The position numbers and the translations under genes are program-made. Under the pieces are notes generated by a model. The model saw nothing but the letters and a program-made list of their open reading frames with translations. It did no database searches and had not been told where the DNA came from. A stretch of 22,680 bases of DNA from the IMG/VR virus record IMGVR_UViG_3300008114_000233, positions 1 through 22,680 of that record; one strand, written 5' to 3'. The stretch comes from a virus. Below are positions 6,953 to 14,147 of this stretch, one piece after another (the first letter of the stretch is position 1; every line of letters starts with the position of its first letter).

Positions 6953-7492
6953 TTAGAATAATTTCTCTACATCAAAGTAACTATACCGAAATGTAGCATC
7001 AGCTGTAATTATGGTATCTGGCGAATCTGTCGCACTCATTACAAAGGTAGAAAGAGTAGTTGGAAATACATCATAGAATCTGAAATTATAATATGGTGTA
7101 TTTGATGATGAGAGTAATGTAATAGTTGCATCAGAGTATTGTGGTTTTACTGTCGGTATATTTGTTGTGTATCTGTTTAATCTATCTAATTTTTTATATT
7201 CTTCAAATTCTTTAGGGAAAGTCATAGCACGGATCCAATCGTGAATCTCAAGCCATGATTTCAATTCTTCATCAACGATAAAGGTGATGTTTAACAAATC
7301 ATAAATTGCCTTTTCGCCAGGAACATAGACATCAACAAACGGAGTGGTTTGTGGAACTTCAGACATTGAAATACCAGGCACACTTAAAGATTGGCAAAAG
7401 TACCTGACATTAGGTGACCGACCAAAGTTTAATTGATACTTGTTTGGCTGTAGAAAATTAGGATTTGTTGGGTTACGATTGATTGCTGTCAT
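6953..7492 (-). CDS. Tail-tube-like virion protein (gp19-type fold), probable
   Basis: A 179-residue protein that I recognise by pattern as a tail-tube-fold protein: NKYQLNFGRSPNV, then CQSLSVPGI (34-42), TPFVDVYVPG (50-59), LNITFIVDEEL (67-77) and EIHDWI (82-87), which is the order seen in tube proteins (a ligand-poor N-terminus, the 'PG' loop, a long strand pair, then the helix with an E-x-x-x-W). It differs from the clear gp19 at 14148-14693 and is not an obvious recent copy. Position after gp23 and before uvsY is where marine T4-like phages often carry a gene labelled gp3 (tail completion), whose T4 length (176) is similar, so a gp3-type tail terminator or a tube initiator (gp54-like) are alternatives. 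No strong ribosome binding site is visible. Confidence 0.65.
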   Translation of the reverse strand: MTAINRNPTNPNFLQPNKYQLNFGRSPNVRYFCQSLSVPGISMSEVPQTTPFVDVYVPGEKAIYDLLNITFIVDEELKSWLEIHDWIRAMTFPKEFEEYKKLDRLNRYTTNIPTVKPQYSDATITLLSSSNTPYYNFRFYDVFPTTLSTFVMSATDSPDTIITADATFRYSYFDVEKLF

Positions 7493-7510
7493 AATGCTTT
7501 ATTTATGCTC

Positions 7511-7545
7511 AAAAAAAAGAGGACTCTTTTTAGGGAGTCCTCTTT
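7511..7545 (-). terminator. Intrinsic terminator after gp23
   Basis: On the minus strand an 11-base-pair stem (arms AAAGAGGACTC and GAGTCCTCTTT) with an 8-base loop is followed directly by a T-run (8 T including the stem end). Stem coordinates are 7535-7545 and 7516-7526. It closes the head operon 55 bases after the gp23 stop and sits only about 20 bases before the next gene. Confidence 0.88.
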
Positions 7546-7600
7546 GAGATTTACTACTTTTCTAGTCTTTTATTATAGTTATAATTATAAGACTTTTAGA

Positions 7601-8923
7601 TTACATTAAGTTTGCAATCTTGAACGCACGGTAGTAGTTGTTAGACAACACATTCAATGCGCCATTACCTTGTGTAGTACCTTCTGCAAATGGATTAGCA
7701 ACTAAACCGTAACGAGTTTTGAAGCCAATTTTTGGTTGGAAGTTGTTTGTGTCAACTGCACGAACCATTTGTAAAGGAACATATGGGCAGTAGAATAAAC
7801 CTGCGTCATAAGCGTTTGAACCTTTGTAACCAACAACTGCAAATTCTGAAGATGCTGATGTTGGAGCATATGGATCAATATACACTTTGATACGACCGAA
7901 GAGAGTACCAGCAAATGTATTGCCTGTATCATCAACTGTCAAGTTTACATTTGATTGTAAAGCTGAATTGTAGTCAAGGATACCAGCCATTGCTAAAGCA
8001 GATGCAACATCGCTTGAGCAAATCATAACATTACCTTTACCTCTACGAGTTGTTTTAGCAATCGTATTAGCTTCTCTTTCAATTTGGAATGCTAAACCTT
8101 TAACTTTTTCAACCATCCAACGACCGTTAGAATCAGTATCAAGGTCAAATCTACCAACTGCTGTAGTACCTACTGCACAACCTGTTTTAGCTGTACCGTA
8201 GATTGTTCTAACAACTTCACGGTTGATTTCAGCAAGAATTTCAGCAGACAAGATGTTTGCTAATTCTGTTTCTGCATCTAAACCATGAACTGCTTTAAGG
8301 TCTTGTGCTAACTCAATTGAGTATTCAGCTTTAAGAGCTCTTGTTTTAGCAGTAACAGTTACTTTCTCAATTGAGAATGCCATTTCTTGGAATGTTAAAT
8401 CTTCAGCAGTAGCTGTTGCCATTGCTGTGCAAGCAGCTGCGTTACCAACAAATGTGTTAGCAGTAGAAGCACCAACTGCAAGAGCTGTTTGTGTGCCTAG
8501 AGTACCACCAAAACCTGTGTTAGCTTCGTTATAGAAAGCTTCAACTGCGCCAGCAGTCACATTAGATGTGCTATATGATGAACGCATAGCGAAGATTAAA
8601 CCAGTTGGGCCTGTCATTGGTTGAACACCGCACACATCGTATGCGATTAAGTTCGGTAATGAACGGCGAACTAAACTGATTAAGATTGGGTCAAAACCGG
8701 CAACTGGACCACCAGCAGCAGCTGAACCACCAAAACCGCCTGTACCAGCAGAGTTAGCAGGTGCTGTTTCGTTAAGAACTTGACCTGCTTTTTGCATTTC
8801 TTGAGCTTGATTTTCAAGAACAACAGCAGTTACAGCCTTACGATATGGGTCTTTAATTGCAGGTAAGTCAGGATGGTCAAGAACACCTTCCCACTTTTTC
8901 TGTAAATTTTCGGACAAATACAT
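7601..8923 (-). CDS. 23: Major capsid protein gp23
   Basis: Main shell protein of the T4-like head, HK97-fold. The 440 residues are shorter than T4 gp23 (521), as in marine relatives. The N-terminus (LQKKWEGVLDHPDLPAI) is the typical gp23 propeptide, and a gp21 protease site LNE (50-52) followed by TAPANSAGTGG predicts cleavage after Glu52. Further hallmarks are DPILISLVRRSLPNLIAYDVCGVQPMTGPTG (written here in parts: LVRRSLPNLIAYDVCGVQPM and TGPTG) and the C-terminal NYYRAFKI. AGGAG lies 7 bases before the ATG. No late box was found in the 24-base gap, so it is probably read from the gp22 promoter, and it ends at the strong terminator. Confidence 0.97.
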   Translation of the reverse strand: MYLSENLQKKWEGVLDHPDLPAIKDPYRKAVTAVVLENQAQEMQKAGQVLNETAPANSAGTGGFGGSAAAGGPVAGFDPILISLVRRSLPNLIAYDVCGVQPMTGPTGLIFAMRSSYSTSNVTAGAVEAFYNEANTGFGGTLGTQTALAVGASTANTFVGNAAACTAMATATAEDLTFQEMAFSIEKVTVTAKTRALKAEYSIELAQDLKAVHGLDAETELANILSAEILAEINREVVRTIYGTAKTGCAVGTTAVGRFDLDTDSNGRWMVEKVKGLAFQIEREANTIAKTTRRGKGNVMICSSDVASALAMAGILDYNSALQSNVNLTVDDTGNTFAGTLFGRIKVYIDPYAPTSASSEFAVVGYKGSNAYDAGLFYCPYVPLQMVRAVDTNNFQPKIGFKTRYGLVANPFAEGTTQGNGALNVLSNNYYRAFKIANLM

Positions 8924-8947
8924 TTTTATCTCCTAGTTAAATACTAA

Positions 8948-9991
8948 TTAAATTTTTGTTTTACTAATTGCGTTTGATACTGCAGCTACAAATGGGTCAT
9001 TGATGACTTTCTTTTCGCCTTCAGCATCTTCAACTGTTTCGTTTAGTTGTGATTCATCTGCTTTTTTAACACCAGATGGGAAATAATTCTCACGAATTGT
9101 TTCAAGTTTGTTTTTGTATTCGTCCTCTGTGGAGAATTCAACACTCTCTGCGAGTGATTTGATTTTTTCAACTTGAGTTGCTGTGAGACCTTCACATACT
9201 TCACGAGTTACTTCATTTTTGCGTGACTCAACAAGAGCTTTTTTGAACTCTACACCACGCTCAATTTCTTCGTTTAACTTAGCTTCAAGTTCTTCAACTT
9301 GGCCAGCTAATTCATCAACGAGGTCAACTTTCTCAGCAGGAACATCAATATAGTGTTCTGCAAATAAGTTGCGTAAACCTGCGATGAAGTCGTCTGTTAA
9401 TTCTGAGCGTAAGCCAGATTCAATAGCGATTTCGTTGTCTGCCATCCATTGTTCAACAACATAAGAAAGGTAATCATCTACCTTCTCTGTTAAGTCGTTA
9501 CGAACAGATGAGATTGCTTCTTCAAGCATGTCAGCATATTTGCCTTCAATTTCTTCTTGAATTTGTGAAACACGGTCATTAACACGAGCTTCAAAAATTG
9601 TAGAAACTTTAGATTTGAAATCTTCAGAAATTGTAGAATCGTCAGCAAAAAGGGCATCAATGTCCTCTTTCATCTTTTTCTTCATTTCTTCTTTATCTGT
9701 GTGAGAAGTTTCTGCAATTACTTCAGCATCTTCTTGTTCTGCTTCTTCTTGTTTAGGTGAAGCATCGGATGGTTTAGTTGTTGGTGCAGTAGCAGATTTA
9801 GCTGCTTTAGCGCCGTCAACTTTATATTTGTCATAGATGTCGCCACCAGCTTTATTAGCGCCTACATCTTGTTTTGGGCCACCTAGGTCTACGACCTGTG
9901 TGTCCACTTTGTGCATTGGTTCAGCGGGTGCGGATTGTTTGCTTGACGCAAGGGCTTCAGCAGCTGCTTCCATGAGTTTATTTGTTGCCAT
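8948..9991 (-). CDS. 22: Prohead core scaffold protein gp22
   Basis: Main internal scaffold on which the prohead shell assembles, later degraded by gp21. The 347 residues are acidic and mostly helical, with a low-complexity Ala/Lys/Pro-rich N-terminus, a strongly acidic stretch (QEEAEQEDAE, 81-90) and a coiled-coil region around VDELAGQVEELEAKLNEEIE (224-243). Candidate gp21 sites of the (L/I)xE type include IAE (92-94) and LNE (316-318). Placement directly between gp21 and gp23 matches T4. AAGGAG precedes the ATG by 8 bases and a perfect late box lies 23 bases upstream. Longer than T4 gp22 (269), as in marine relatives. Confidence 0.87.
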   Translation of the reverse strand: MATNKLMEAAAEALASSKQSAPAEPMHKVDTQVVDLGGPKQDVGANKAGGDIYDKYKVDGAKAAKSATAPTTKPSDASPKQEEAEQEDAEVIAETSHTDKEEMKKKMKEDIDALFADDSTISEDFKSKVSTIFEARVNDRVSQIQEEIEGKYADMLEEAISSVRNDLTEKVDDYLSYVVEQWMADNEIAIESGLRSELTDDFIAGLRNLFAEHYIDVPAEKVDLVDELAGQVEELEAKLNEEIERGVEFKKALVESRKNEVTREVCEGLTATQVEKIKSLAESVEFSTEDEYKNKLETIRENYFPSGVKKADESQLNETVEDAEGEKKVINDPFVAAVSNAISKTKI

Positions 9992-10013
9992 TAGGAATCT
10001 CCTTATGATTTCT

Positions 10014-10021
10014 TATTTATA
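10014..10021 (-). promoter_or_regulatory. T4-type late promoter box TATAAATA for gp22-gp23
   Basis: The minus strand reads TATAAATA in the 33-base gap between gp21 and gp22. With transcription starting about 6 bases beyond it, the leader would be about 17 bases and contain AAGGAG. An intergenic position, an exact consensus and a good leader make this the best late promoter in the window. Confidence 0.78.
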
Positions 10022-10024
10022 AAA

Positions 10025-10675
10025 TTAAAGTTTTCTGAGGTAATTTTCAAACAGTTTTAAGGCTACTTCTTCAATTTGTTTTGAAGATGCCTTGCGAATT
10101 TGCGATTTTGCACGGTCAAAGTCAGCTTCTACAAACTTGCCTTCAATAAACATCCATTCTTTATTTTCCATGATGCCATTTACAAAGGCACCCGGTGCTG
10201 ATGGATCCGCAACAATGTCTGCCGCTGTTGCTAATTTTAGGTCATCTTGGACAAGGTTATAACCTTCTTTAGTTGTAACTACTGAACCAAGAGCTCTTGA
10301 AGATACACCGATACTTACATCATTGTCAATAAAGTTTTTAACGATTTGACCGTATGGTGTTTCAAGGATCAGAGCTTTACCATAGAATGTATTACCATCT
10401 TCTGATAGTGATACAATTTTATGAGAAACTCTTTCAAGATTGATTGATGGTGTGTCAGGATGGCCTAACTCACCTAATGCACGATTCGTTTTAATATATT
10501 CTTCGTTGTAACGATTTACCTCACCACGGAGAGTATCCATTTTATACATTCTGTTATTACGATTAACAGTATCACCTACAAGGAAAGTACCTTCAATATA
10601 AAGATGCTTTTTACCGTTTTCAGAAGCCTCTGTGATGTATTTTACATTTTCTACGGTTTCTCTAATAAGTTTCAT
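10025..10675 (-). CDS. 21: Prohead core protease gp21
   Basis: Serine protease that cleaves gp23, gp22 and the other core proteins at (L/I)xE sites during head maturation, then digests itself. The 216 residues (T4: 212) show the herpesvirus-assemblin-like arrangement: GELGHPD with His72, the DVSIGVSSRALG loop with the nucleophile at Ser125/Ser126, and ADIVADPSAPGAF with a candidate third residue Asp153. The N-terminus YIEGTFLVGDTVNRNNRMY (26-44) is typical of the family. AGGA lies before the ATG; the gene starts 2 bases after the small upstream gene. Confidence 0.95.
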   Translation of the reverse strand: MKLIRETVENVKYITEASENGKKHLYIEGTFLVGDTVNRNNRMYKMDTLRGEVNRYNEEYIKTNRALGELGHPDTPSINLERVSHKIVSLSEDGNTFYGKALILETPYGQIVKNFIDNDVSIGVSSRALGSVVTTKEGYNLVQDDLKLATAADIVADPSAPGAFVNGIMENKEWMFIEGKFVEADFDRAKSQIRKASSKQIEEVALKLFENYLRKL

Positions 10676-10677
10676 TT

Positions 10678-11028
10678 TTAGAATCCTGTTAATGGTGTTG
10701 CATAAGTTGTTTCTTTTGATACTTCTAATACTAATGTACCGCCGGTATTAACTGTAATCACAATAGACGAAGTGCTATTGTTTGCAATTGAATAACCATA
10801 ATCGTCAAGGCGCATTTCACCTGCACTATGTAAAGAGGCAATTGGCACAGAATTTCGGACAATTTGAATATTGCCGTTTGTTGACCAATTCAATCTTTTA
10901 ATGTTTGCAGCTGTTACAGTTTCATTAGCATTTGCAGCTAAGTTAGCTAAAGCAACCGTAGTTGTACCTGTTCCTTCAACACGAATAATTGAAGAACTTC
11001 TTATAGTGTTAATAATTTCAAATGGCAT
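10678..11028 (-). CDS. Small beta-rich protein of unknown function in the head operon
   Basis: A 116-residue protein with few charges and many Thr, Ser, Asn and Val residues in alternating patterns (TTTVALANLAANANETVTAA, then NIQIVRNSVPIASL and SSIVITVNTGGTLVLEVS), which predicts a small beta-sandwich or jelly-roll. No signal peptide, cysteine or catalytic motif is apparent. Translation starts 1 base after the gp68-like gene with AGGA upstream, and it ends 2 bases before gp21. T4 has no gene here between 68 and 21. A minor virion or head-decoration protein is possible, by place and composition only. I do not recognise it further. Confidence 0.8.
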   Translation of the reverse strand: MPFEIINTIRSSSIIRVEGTGTTTVALANLAANANETVTAANIKRLNWSTNGNIQIVRNSVPIASLHSAGEMRLDDYGYSIANNSTSSIVITVNTGGTLVLEVSKETTYATPLTGF

Positions 11029-11029
11029 T

Positions 11030-11494
11030 TTATTTTAGTCCTAATCCGGCTCTTCTTCGCATAGACATCTTTCGTTTTATTAATGTCCTACGAAGTTTTG
11101 CTCTTCTAGTTGTTTTCCATGACCGTTTTAATAAACGGGCTTTTCTAATTCTTGTTGTTGCTGGTATTCGTCTAACGGTGTTACCTGATACACGATACCC
11201 TTTTATACCTGAACGCCTTCTGTTCTTTTGAACAACAATTCGCCCTTTAGCATTTCTTCTGATTCTACGGCGAATCTTTTGAATTCTTCCCATCTTAATA
11301 ATGTTGGGATTACGGCGAGTAGCTTCTTCAAGCTCTTCTGCCTCTTCAAATCTGTCCGCTGCTACATATCGCTTAGCACTTTCTATACGCTCTGCGACCA
11401 TTTCATCAAGACGGTCAAATAATACTTTTTTTGCTTCGTCTAATTTGTTCTGTAATATTAAATCAACAAAACTTATCACTTCATGTTTTTCCAT
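11030..11494 (-). CDS. 68: gp68-like prohead core protein with an arginine-rich tail
   Basis: A 154-residue two-part protein. Residues 1-57 are helical and charged (FVDLILQNKLDEAKKVLFDR, residues 9-28), resembling the N-terminus of the gp67-like protein upstream. Residues 58-154 hold 27 Arg and 12 Lys and no Asp or Glu. Candidate gp21 sites (LDE 18-20, LDE 29-31, LEE 55-57) would separate the basic tail from the head part exactly at the boundary. Position between 67 and 21 fits T4 gp68. A released basic peptide would be suited to binding packaged DNA (inference). The start overlaps the previous gene by 19 bases. Confidence 0.7.
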   Translation of the reverse strand: MEKHEVISFVDLILQNKLDEAKKVLFDRLDEMVAERIESAKRYVAADRFEEAEELEEATRRNPNIIKMGRIQKIRRRIRRNAKGRIVVQKNRRRSGIKGYRVSGNTVRRIPATTRIRKARLLKRSWKTTRRAKLRRTLIKRKMSMRRRAGLGLK

Positions 11495-12180
11495 GAAAAC
11501 TCTGCTGCTTTTTGTAGATGATGGTGTGACTTACCAACCATGTCTGCAAATTTCTTTTTATTCTCATCGTTCAAGTTTTTATGAACGGTAAGAATCGCAT
11601 GAGCGGTTTGCACATCAATCTTACTTGAAGTTCCGTCACTATGTTTTACTACACCATGCTGTTGATTATCTTTAATCTTTTGCAGCTCAGCCATAGCACC
11701 TTCATTGATGGTATTTATACCGCTTTCAAAATCTTCTGCCTGTATGTTGGCATCAACACCAGGACCATATGGAACACTAAAGTATTTGTTTATTTTATTA
11801 TTATAATAAAGAGCGACCTTTTCTCCGTTTGGATATAAACGAATGGCCTTTCTCTTTAATACCAACACAAATGGTGGATCATTTGGGTTCATAGCTTCAT
11901 CAAGCTCTTCATATTCTTCACGAACCACTTGTTTCGTTTTTTGGAACAACTGTTTATTTGTAATTAAATCAGTCATTCTCATAAAGAGCATTTGTATTAA
12001 TGCACGGTCAGCTGGGTTGAAATTTGGTTTTTCTTCGCCCATTTTACCCAAAATACGATGAATTCTTTGTATTTGAGATTTGTTTGCTAAACCAGCTCGT
12101 ACCAATGTGTCAAATTTGGAGTAGTCTTGCTTCTCCTCTTCAACGATTGGTTCTTGTTTGAACTCTCTTAAAAGTTTCAT
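11476..12180 (-). CDS. Putative processed head-core protein, unknown family
   Basis: A 234-residue protein I cannot assign to a T4 gene. It has a helical N-terminal half (charged, with HRILGKMGEEKPNFNPADRAL), a central beta-type segment LVLKRKAIRLYPNGEKVALYYNNKINKYFSVPY (107-137, written only in part in similar phages), and a helical C-terminus with AHAILTVHKNLNDENKKKFADMVGKS-type repeats of charged residues. Candidate gp21 sites LDE (93-95) before Ala96 and INE (158-160) before Gly161 would cut out the central basic/aromatic segment. It overlaps the gp67-like gene by 4 bases and the gp68-like gene by 19, inside the core operon. An internal head protein is likely by context. Confidence 0.75.
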   Translation of the reverse strand: MKLLREFKQEPIVEEEKQDYSKFDTLVRAGLANKSQIQRIHRILGKMGEEKPNFNPADRALIQMLFMRMTDLITNKQLFQKTKQVVREEYEELDEAMNPNDPPFVLVLKRKAIRLYPNGEKVALYYNNKINKYFSVPYGPGVDANIQAEDFESGINTINEGAMAELQKIKDNQQHGVVKHSDGTSSKIDVQTAHAILTVHKNLNDENKKKFADMVGKSHHHLQKAAEFSWKNMK

Positions 12181-12443
12181 GCTTCTACTGGAGTATCTTC
12201 CGTATTTTGAACTTCAATATCGCCCATTTGAACGCCATTAATTTCATTAGCATCCAATACTTCAATATCTACTTGTTCTTCGTCTTGGTTTTGTTCTACA
12301 CCACCAAAGGCTGATTTAGCAATTTCAATCTTACGATTTTCAAGTGCTTCAAAAGCTTTAGCAGATAAAATATCTGTTAGTGTGTCTTTAGCTTGAGCGG
12401 CTTCGCCAGCTGCAAGTTGGTCAATAAATTGTGATGTTTCCAT
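12177..12443 (-). CDS. 67: gp67-like acidic prohead core protein
   Basis: An 88-residue protein right after the portal gene, where T4 carries gene 67 (PIP, 80 residues). The N-terminal half is helical (FIDQLAAGEAAQAKDTLTDI, residues 6-25, then ALENRKIEIAKSAFGG), very like T4 gp67's 'AIKSNDLVAARKLF...KIAIARNF' layout. The 40-residue tail (49-88) has 13 Asp/Glu and no Lys/Arg. Such core proteins shape the prohead and are digested by gp21. GGAG precedes the ATG and a CATAAATA late-type box lies 20 bases upstream, within the portal gene's last codons. Confidence 0.78.
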   Translation of the reverse strand: METSQFIDQLAAGEAAQAKDTLTDILSAKAFEALENRKIEIAKSAFGGVEQNQDEEQVDIEVLDANEINGVQMGDIEVQNTEDTPVEA

Positions 12444-12454
12444 AATTTTCTCCG

Positions 12455-14101
12455 TTAATTTCTATTTATGCTACTATACTTTTCCACATCAGCATCAAGT
12501 TGTGGAGTTTTTGAATCTTCAGCACCCTTTTCAACGGTGTTGTCTTCTGGTGGATATTGCTCAGGTGAAACCTGTTCACCGTCTTGCATTGTTGGACCAC
12601 CTGTACCGTTATCTTCTTCTTCTTTGATTTCTTTTTCCATCTGTTGAATATCTTCGTCATTCATTTGAAGAATATTCTTACGAACCCATTTAGCAGAATA
12701 ATAACGACCAATATATGGGTCAACTGTCTGTAATAGACCTACTCTTTCACGGAGTAGTTCAGCGTCACGCATTTCGGTAAAGTTATTATCTTTTAAGAAG
12801 TCATAGTAAATAGCTTCTTTGAAATCTTCCCATTCTTCTTGTGTGCAAATACCTTTAAGCACCAATTGAACACGAAGAGCCTGGTCAAAAATTTGAGAGA
12901 ATTTATTTCTTAATCTTTGGATGAATTTAGCAAACTTAACTTCATCTCGTGTCACTTCAGATGTTCTACCAACACCAATCATACCGCCTTGTTGTGGTTC
13001 TAATCGTGAGATAGGAACATTTAATGACTGTAATAGTTTTTGACGGAAATACTTCACATCTTCCAACTCACCAAGATTTTGGCCAGCTGGTAATGTAGTA
13101 ATTTCAGTACCTTTGCCACCTTCACGGCGTGGTAACCAGAAATCTTCAAGCATTGACATGTGCTTGCGGTCATCTCTTAACTCACCAGTAGCTGCGTCAT
13201 ATACCATCTTGTTACGATACTTGACCATAACATCACGGAGATATTGTTCAGCTTTACCTTTAGGAAGATTACCTACATCAATGTAGAATATTCGTCTTTC
13301 AGGTGCTCTTGATAAGCGATAGATAACGATTGCATCTTCAATCATTCTTAATTGATTGAGTGGCTTAATTGCTTTATGTAAGTATGAAATAACAAAAGTG
13401 TTCTTTGCATCCATCAAACCTGAATTCACATTAATGATAGATTCTGGTGCAATTCTTAAACCAGCATTTACATTACTTGTATAGGTTTGAGTTGTAGAAC
13501 CTTTGTCATTATAAACATAATACTCAGCAATAGATGCTATAATTTGAGCGCCAGTTTTTGGGTCACGCTCTTTTTTAATCTCACGCACTTTACGAATCTT
13601 GCGTGGGTCAATATATCTTAATTCCTTGATACCTTCTTTAGGTGTTTTCTCATCAACGACTATATGAAAGTTAATTCTACCGTCAATATACCAACGCTTA
13701 AATAAGTCATCAGCCAGATTGCTAAAGTTAAGCATCTTCTGAACATTATTGTATTCTTCAAGGATTTTCTTTTTAATAGATTCAGGTTGTTGTAGTTTAT
13801 CTAAAACAATATTAGCTACTTTGCCTGTTTCATCATGGGTGATGGCTTCATTGACAATATCATCAATCGCCATTTCTAATTCTGGATGGTTTGCCATCTC
13901 ACGATAGCGTGTTACTAATTCAATTTCATTACGAACTGAACCTTCTAAATCTACATAAGTTCCATAGTGAGCCGTAGATGTAATGGTAACTGCACCATCA
14001 TCCATGCTCTCCGTTGGAAGTGTAAAGGAAGGCTGCTCAGGTAATTGCGGTTGGACAATGTCCTTCCGACCTAAGGTGAACCCAAAGAGTTTGACTGCCA
14101 T
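12455..14101 (-). CDS. 20: Portal vertex protein gp20
   Basis: Forms the dodecameric portal ring through which DNA is packaged and to which the neck attaches. The 548 residues (T4: 524) show the conserved gp20 stretches: the N-terminal THDETGKVANIVLD region, INFHIVVDEKTPKEGIKELR, LRYIDPRKIRKVREI, YRLSRAPERRIFYIDVGNLP and the FLKDNNFTEMRDAELLRERV near the C-terminus, then an acidic tail. AGGATGA lies before the ATG. A strong UUCG-loop terminator stands between gp19 and this gene, so its expression may rely on read-through, which would suit the small number of portal subunits needed (inference). Confidence 0.97.
   Translation of the reverse strand: MAVKLFGFTLGRKDIVQPQLPEQPSFTLPTESMDDGAVTITSTAHYGTYVDLEGSVRNEIELVTRYREMANHPELEMAIDDIVNEAITHDETGKVANIVLDKLQQPESIKKKILEEYNNVQKMLNFSNLADDLFKRWYIDGRINFHIVVDEKTPKEGIKELRYIDPRKIRKVREIKKERDPKTGAQIIASIAEYYVYNDKGSTTQTYTSNVNAGLRIAPESIINVNSGLMDAKNTFVISYLHKAIKPLNQLRMIEDAIVIYRLSRAPERRIFYIDVGNLPKGKAEQYLRDVMVKYRNKMVYDAATGELRDDRKHMSMLEDFWLPRREGGKGTEITTLPAGQNLGELEDVKYFRQKLLQSLNVPISRLEPQQGGMIGVGRTSEVTRDEVKFAKFIQRLRNKFSQIFDQALRVQLVLKGICTQEEWEDFKEAIYYDFLKDNNFTEMRDAELLRERVGLLQTVDPYIGRYYSAKWVRKNILQMNDEDIQQMEKEIKEEEDNGTGGPTMQDGEQVSPEQYPPEDNTVEKGAEDSKTPQLDADVEKYSSINRN
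12463..12470 (-). promoter_or_regulatory. Late-promoter-like box CATAAATA before gp67
   Basis: The minus strand reads CATAAATA, one mismatch from the T4 late element, 20 bases upstream of the gp67-like start. It overlaps the last codons of the portal gene. The spacing is equal to that of the other late boxes, and the genes it would drive (core proteins) are needed in far larger amounts than the portal. Confidence 0.4.
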
Positions 14102-14114
14102 TTTATATCATCCT

Positions 14115-14146
14115 AAAAAAAATAGAGAAAGGCCGAAGCCTTTCTC
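14115..14146 (-). terminator. UUCG-tetraloop intrinsic terminator after gp19
   Basis: On the minus strand a perfect 9-base-pair stem (GAGAAAGGC and GCCTTTCTC; 14138-14146 and 14125-14133) closed by a TTCG tetraloop is followed by TA and eight T. It begins right after the gp19 stop and ends about 14 bases before the gp20 start. UUCG loops are unusually stable, so this should be an efficient terminator. Confidence 0.9.
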
Positions 14147-14147
14147 G

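Noticed and set aside
11022-11591. Plus-strand open frames opposite the arginine-rich gene
   Set aside because: The basic product on the minus strand sits in a tight operon with good junctions, while the opposite frames have no start signals and overlap each other.
11712-11719. A third perfect TATAAATA on the minus strand
   Set aside because: It lies in the middle of the 234-residue gene, 218 bases before the next start, inside a small hairpin-like GGTAT-TT-ATACC. Without a nearby start or leader it is likely chance coding sequence.
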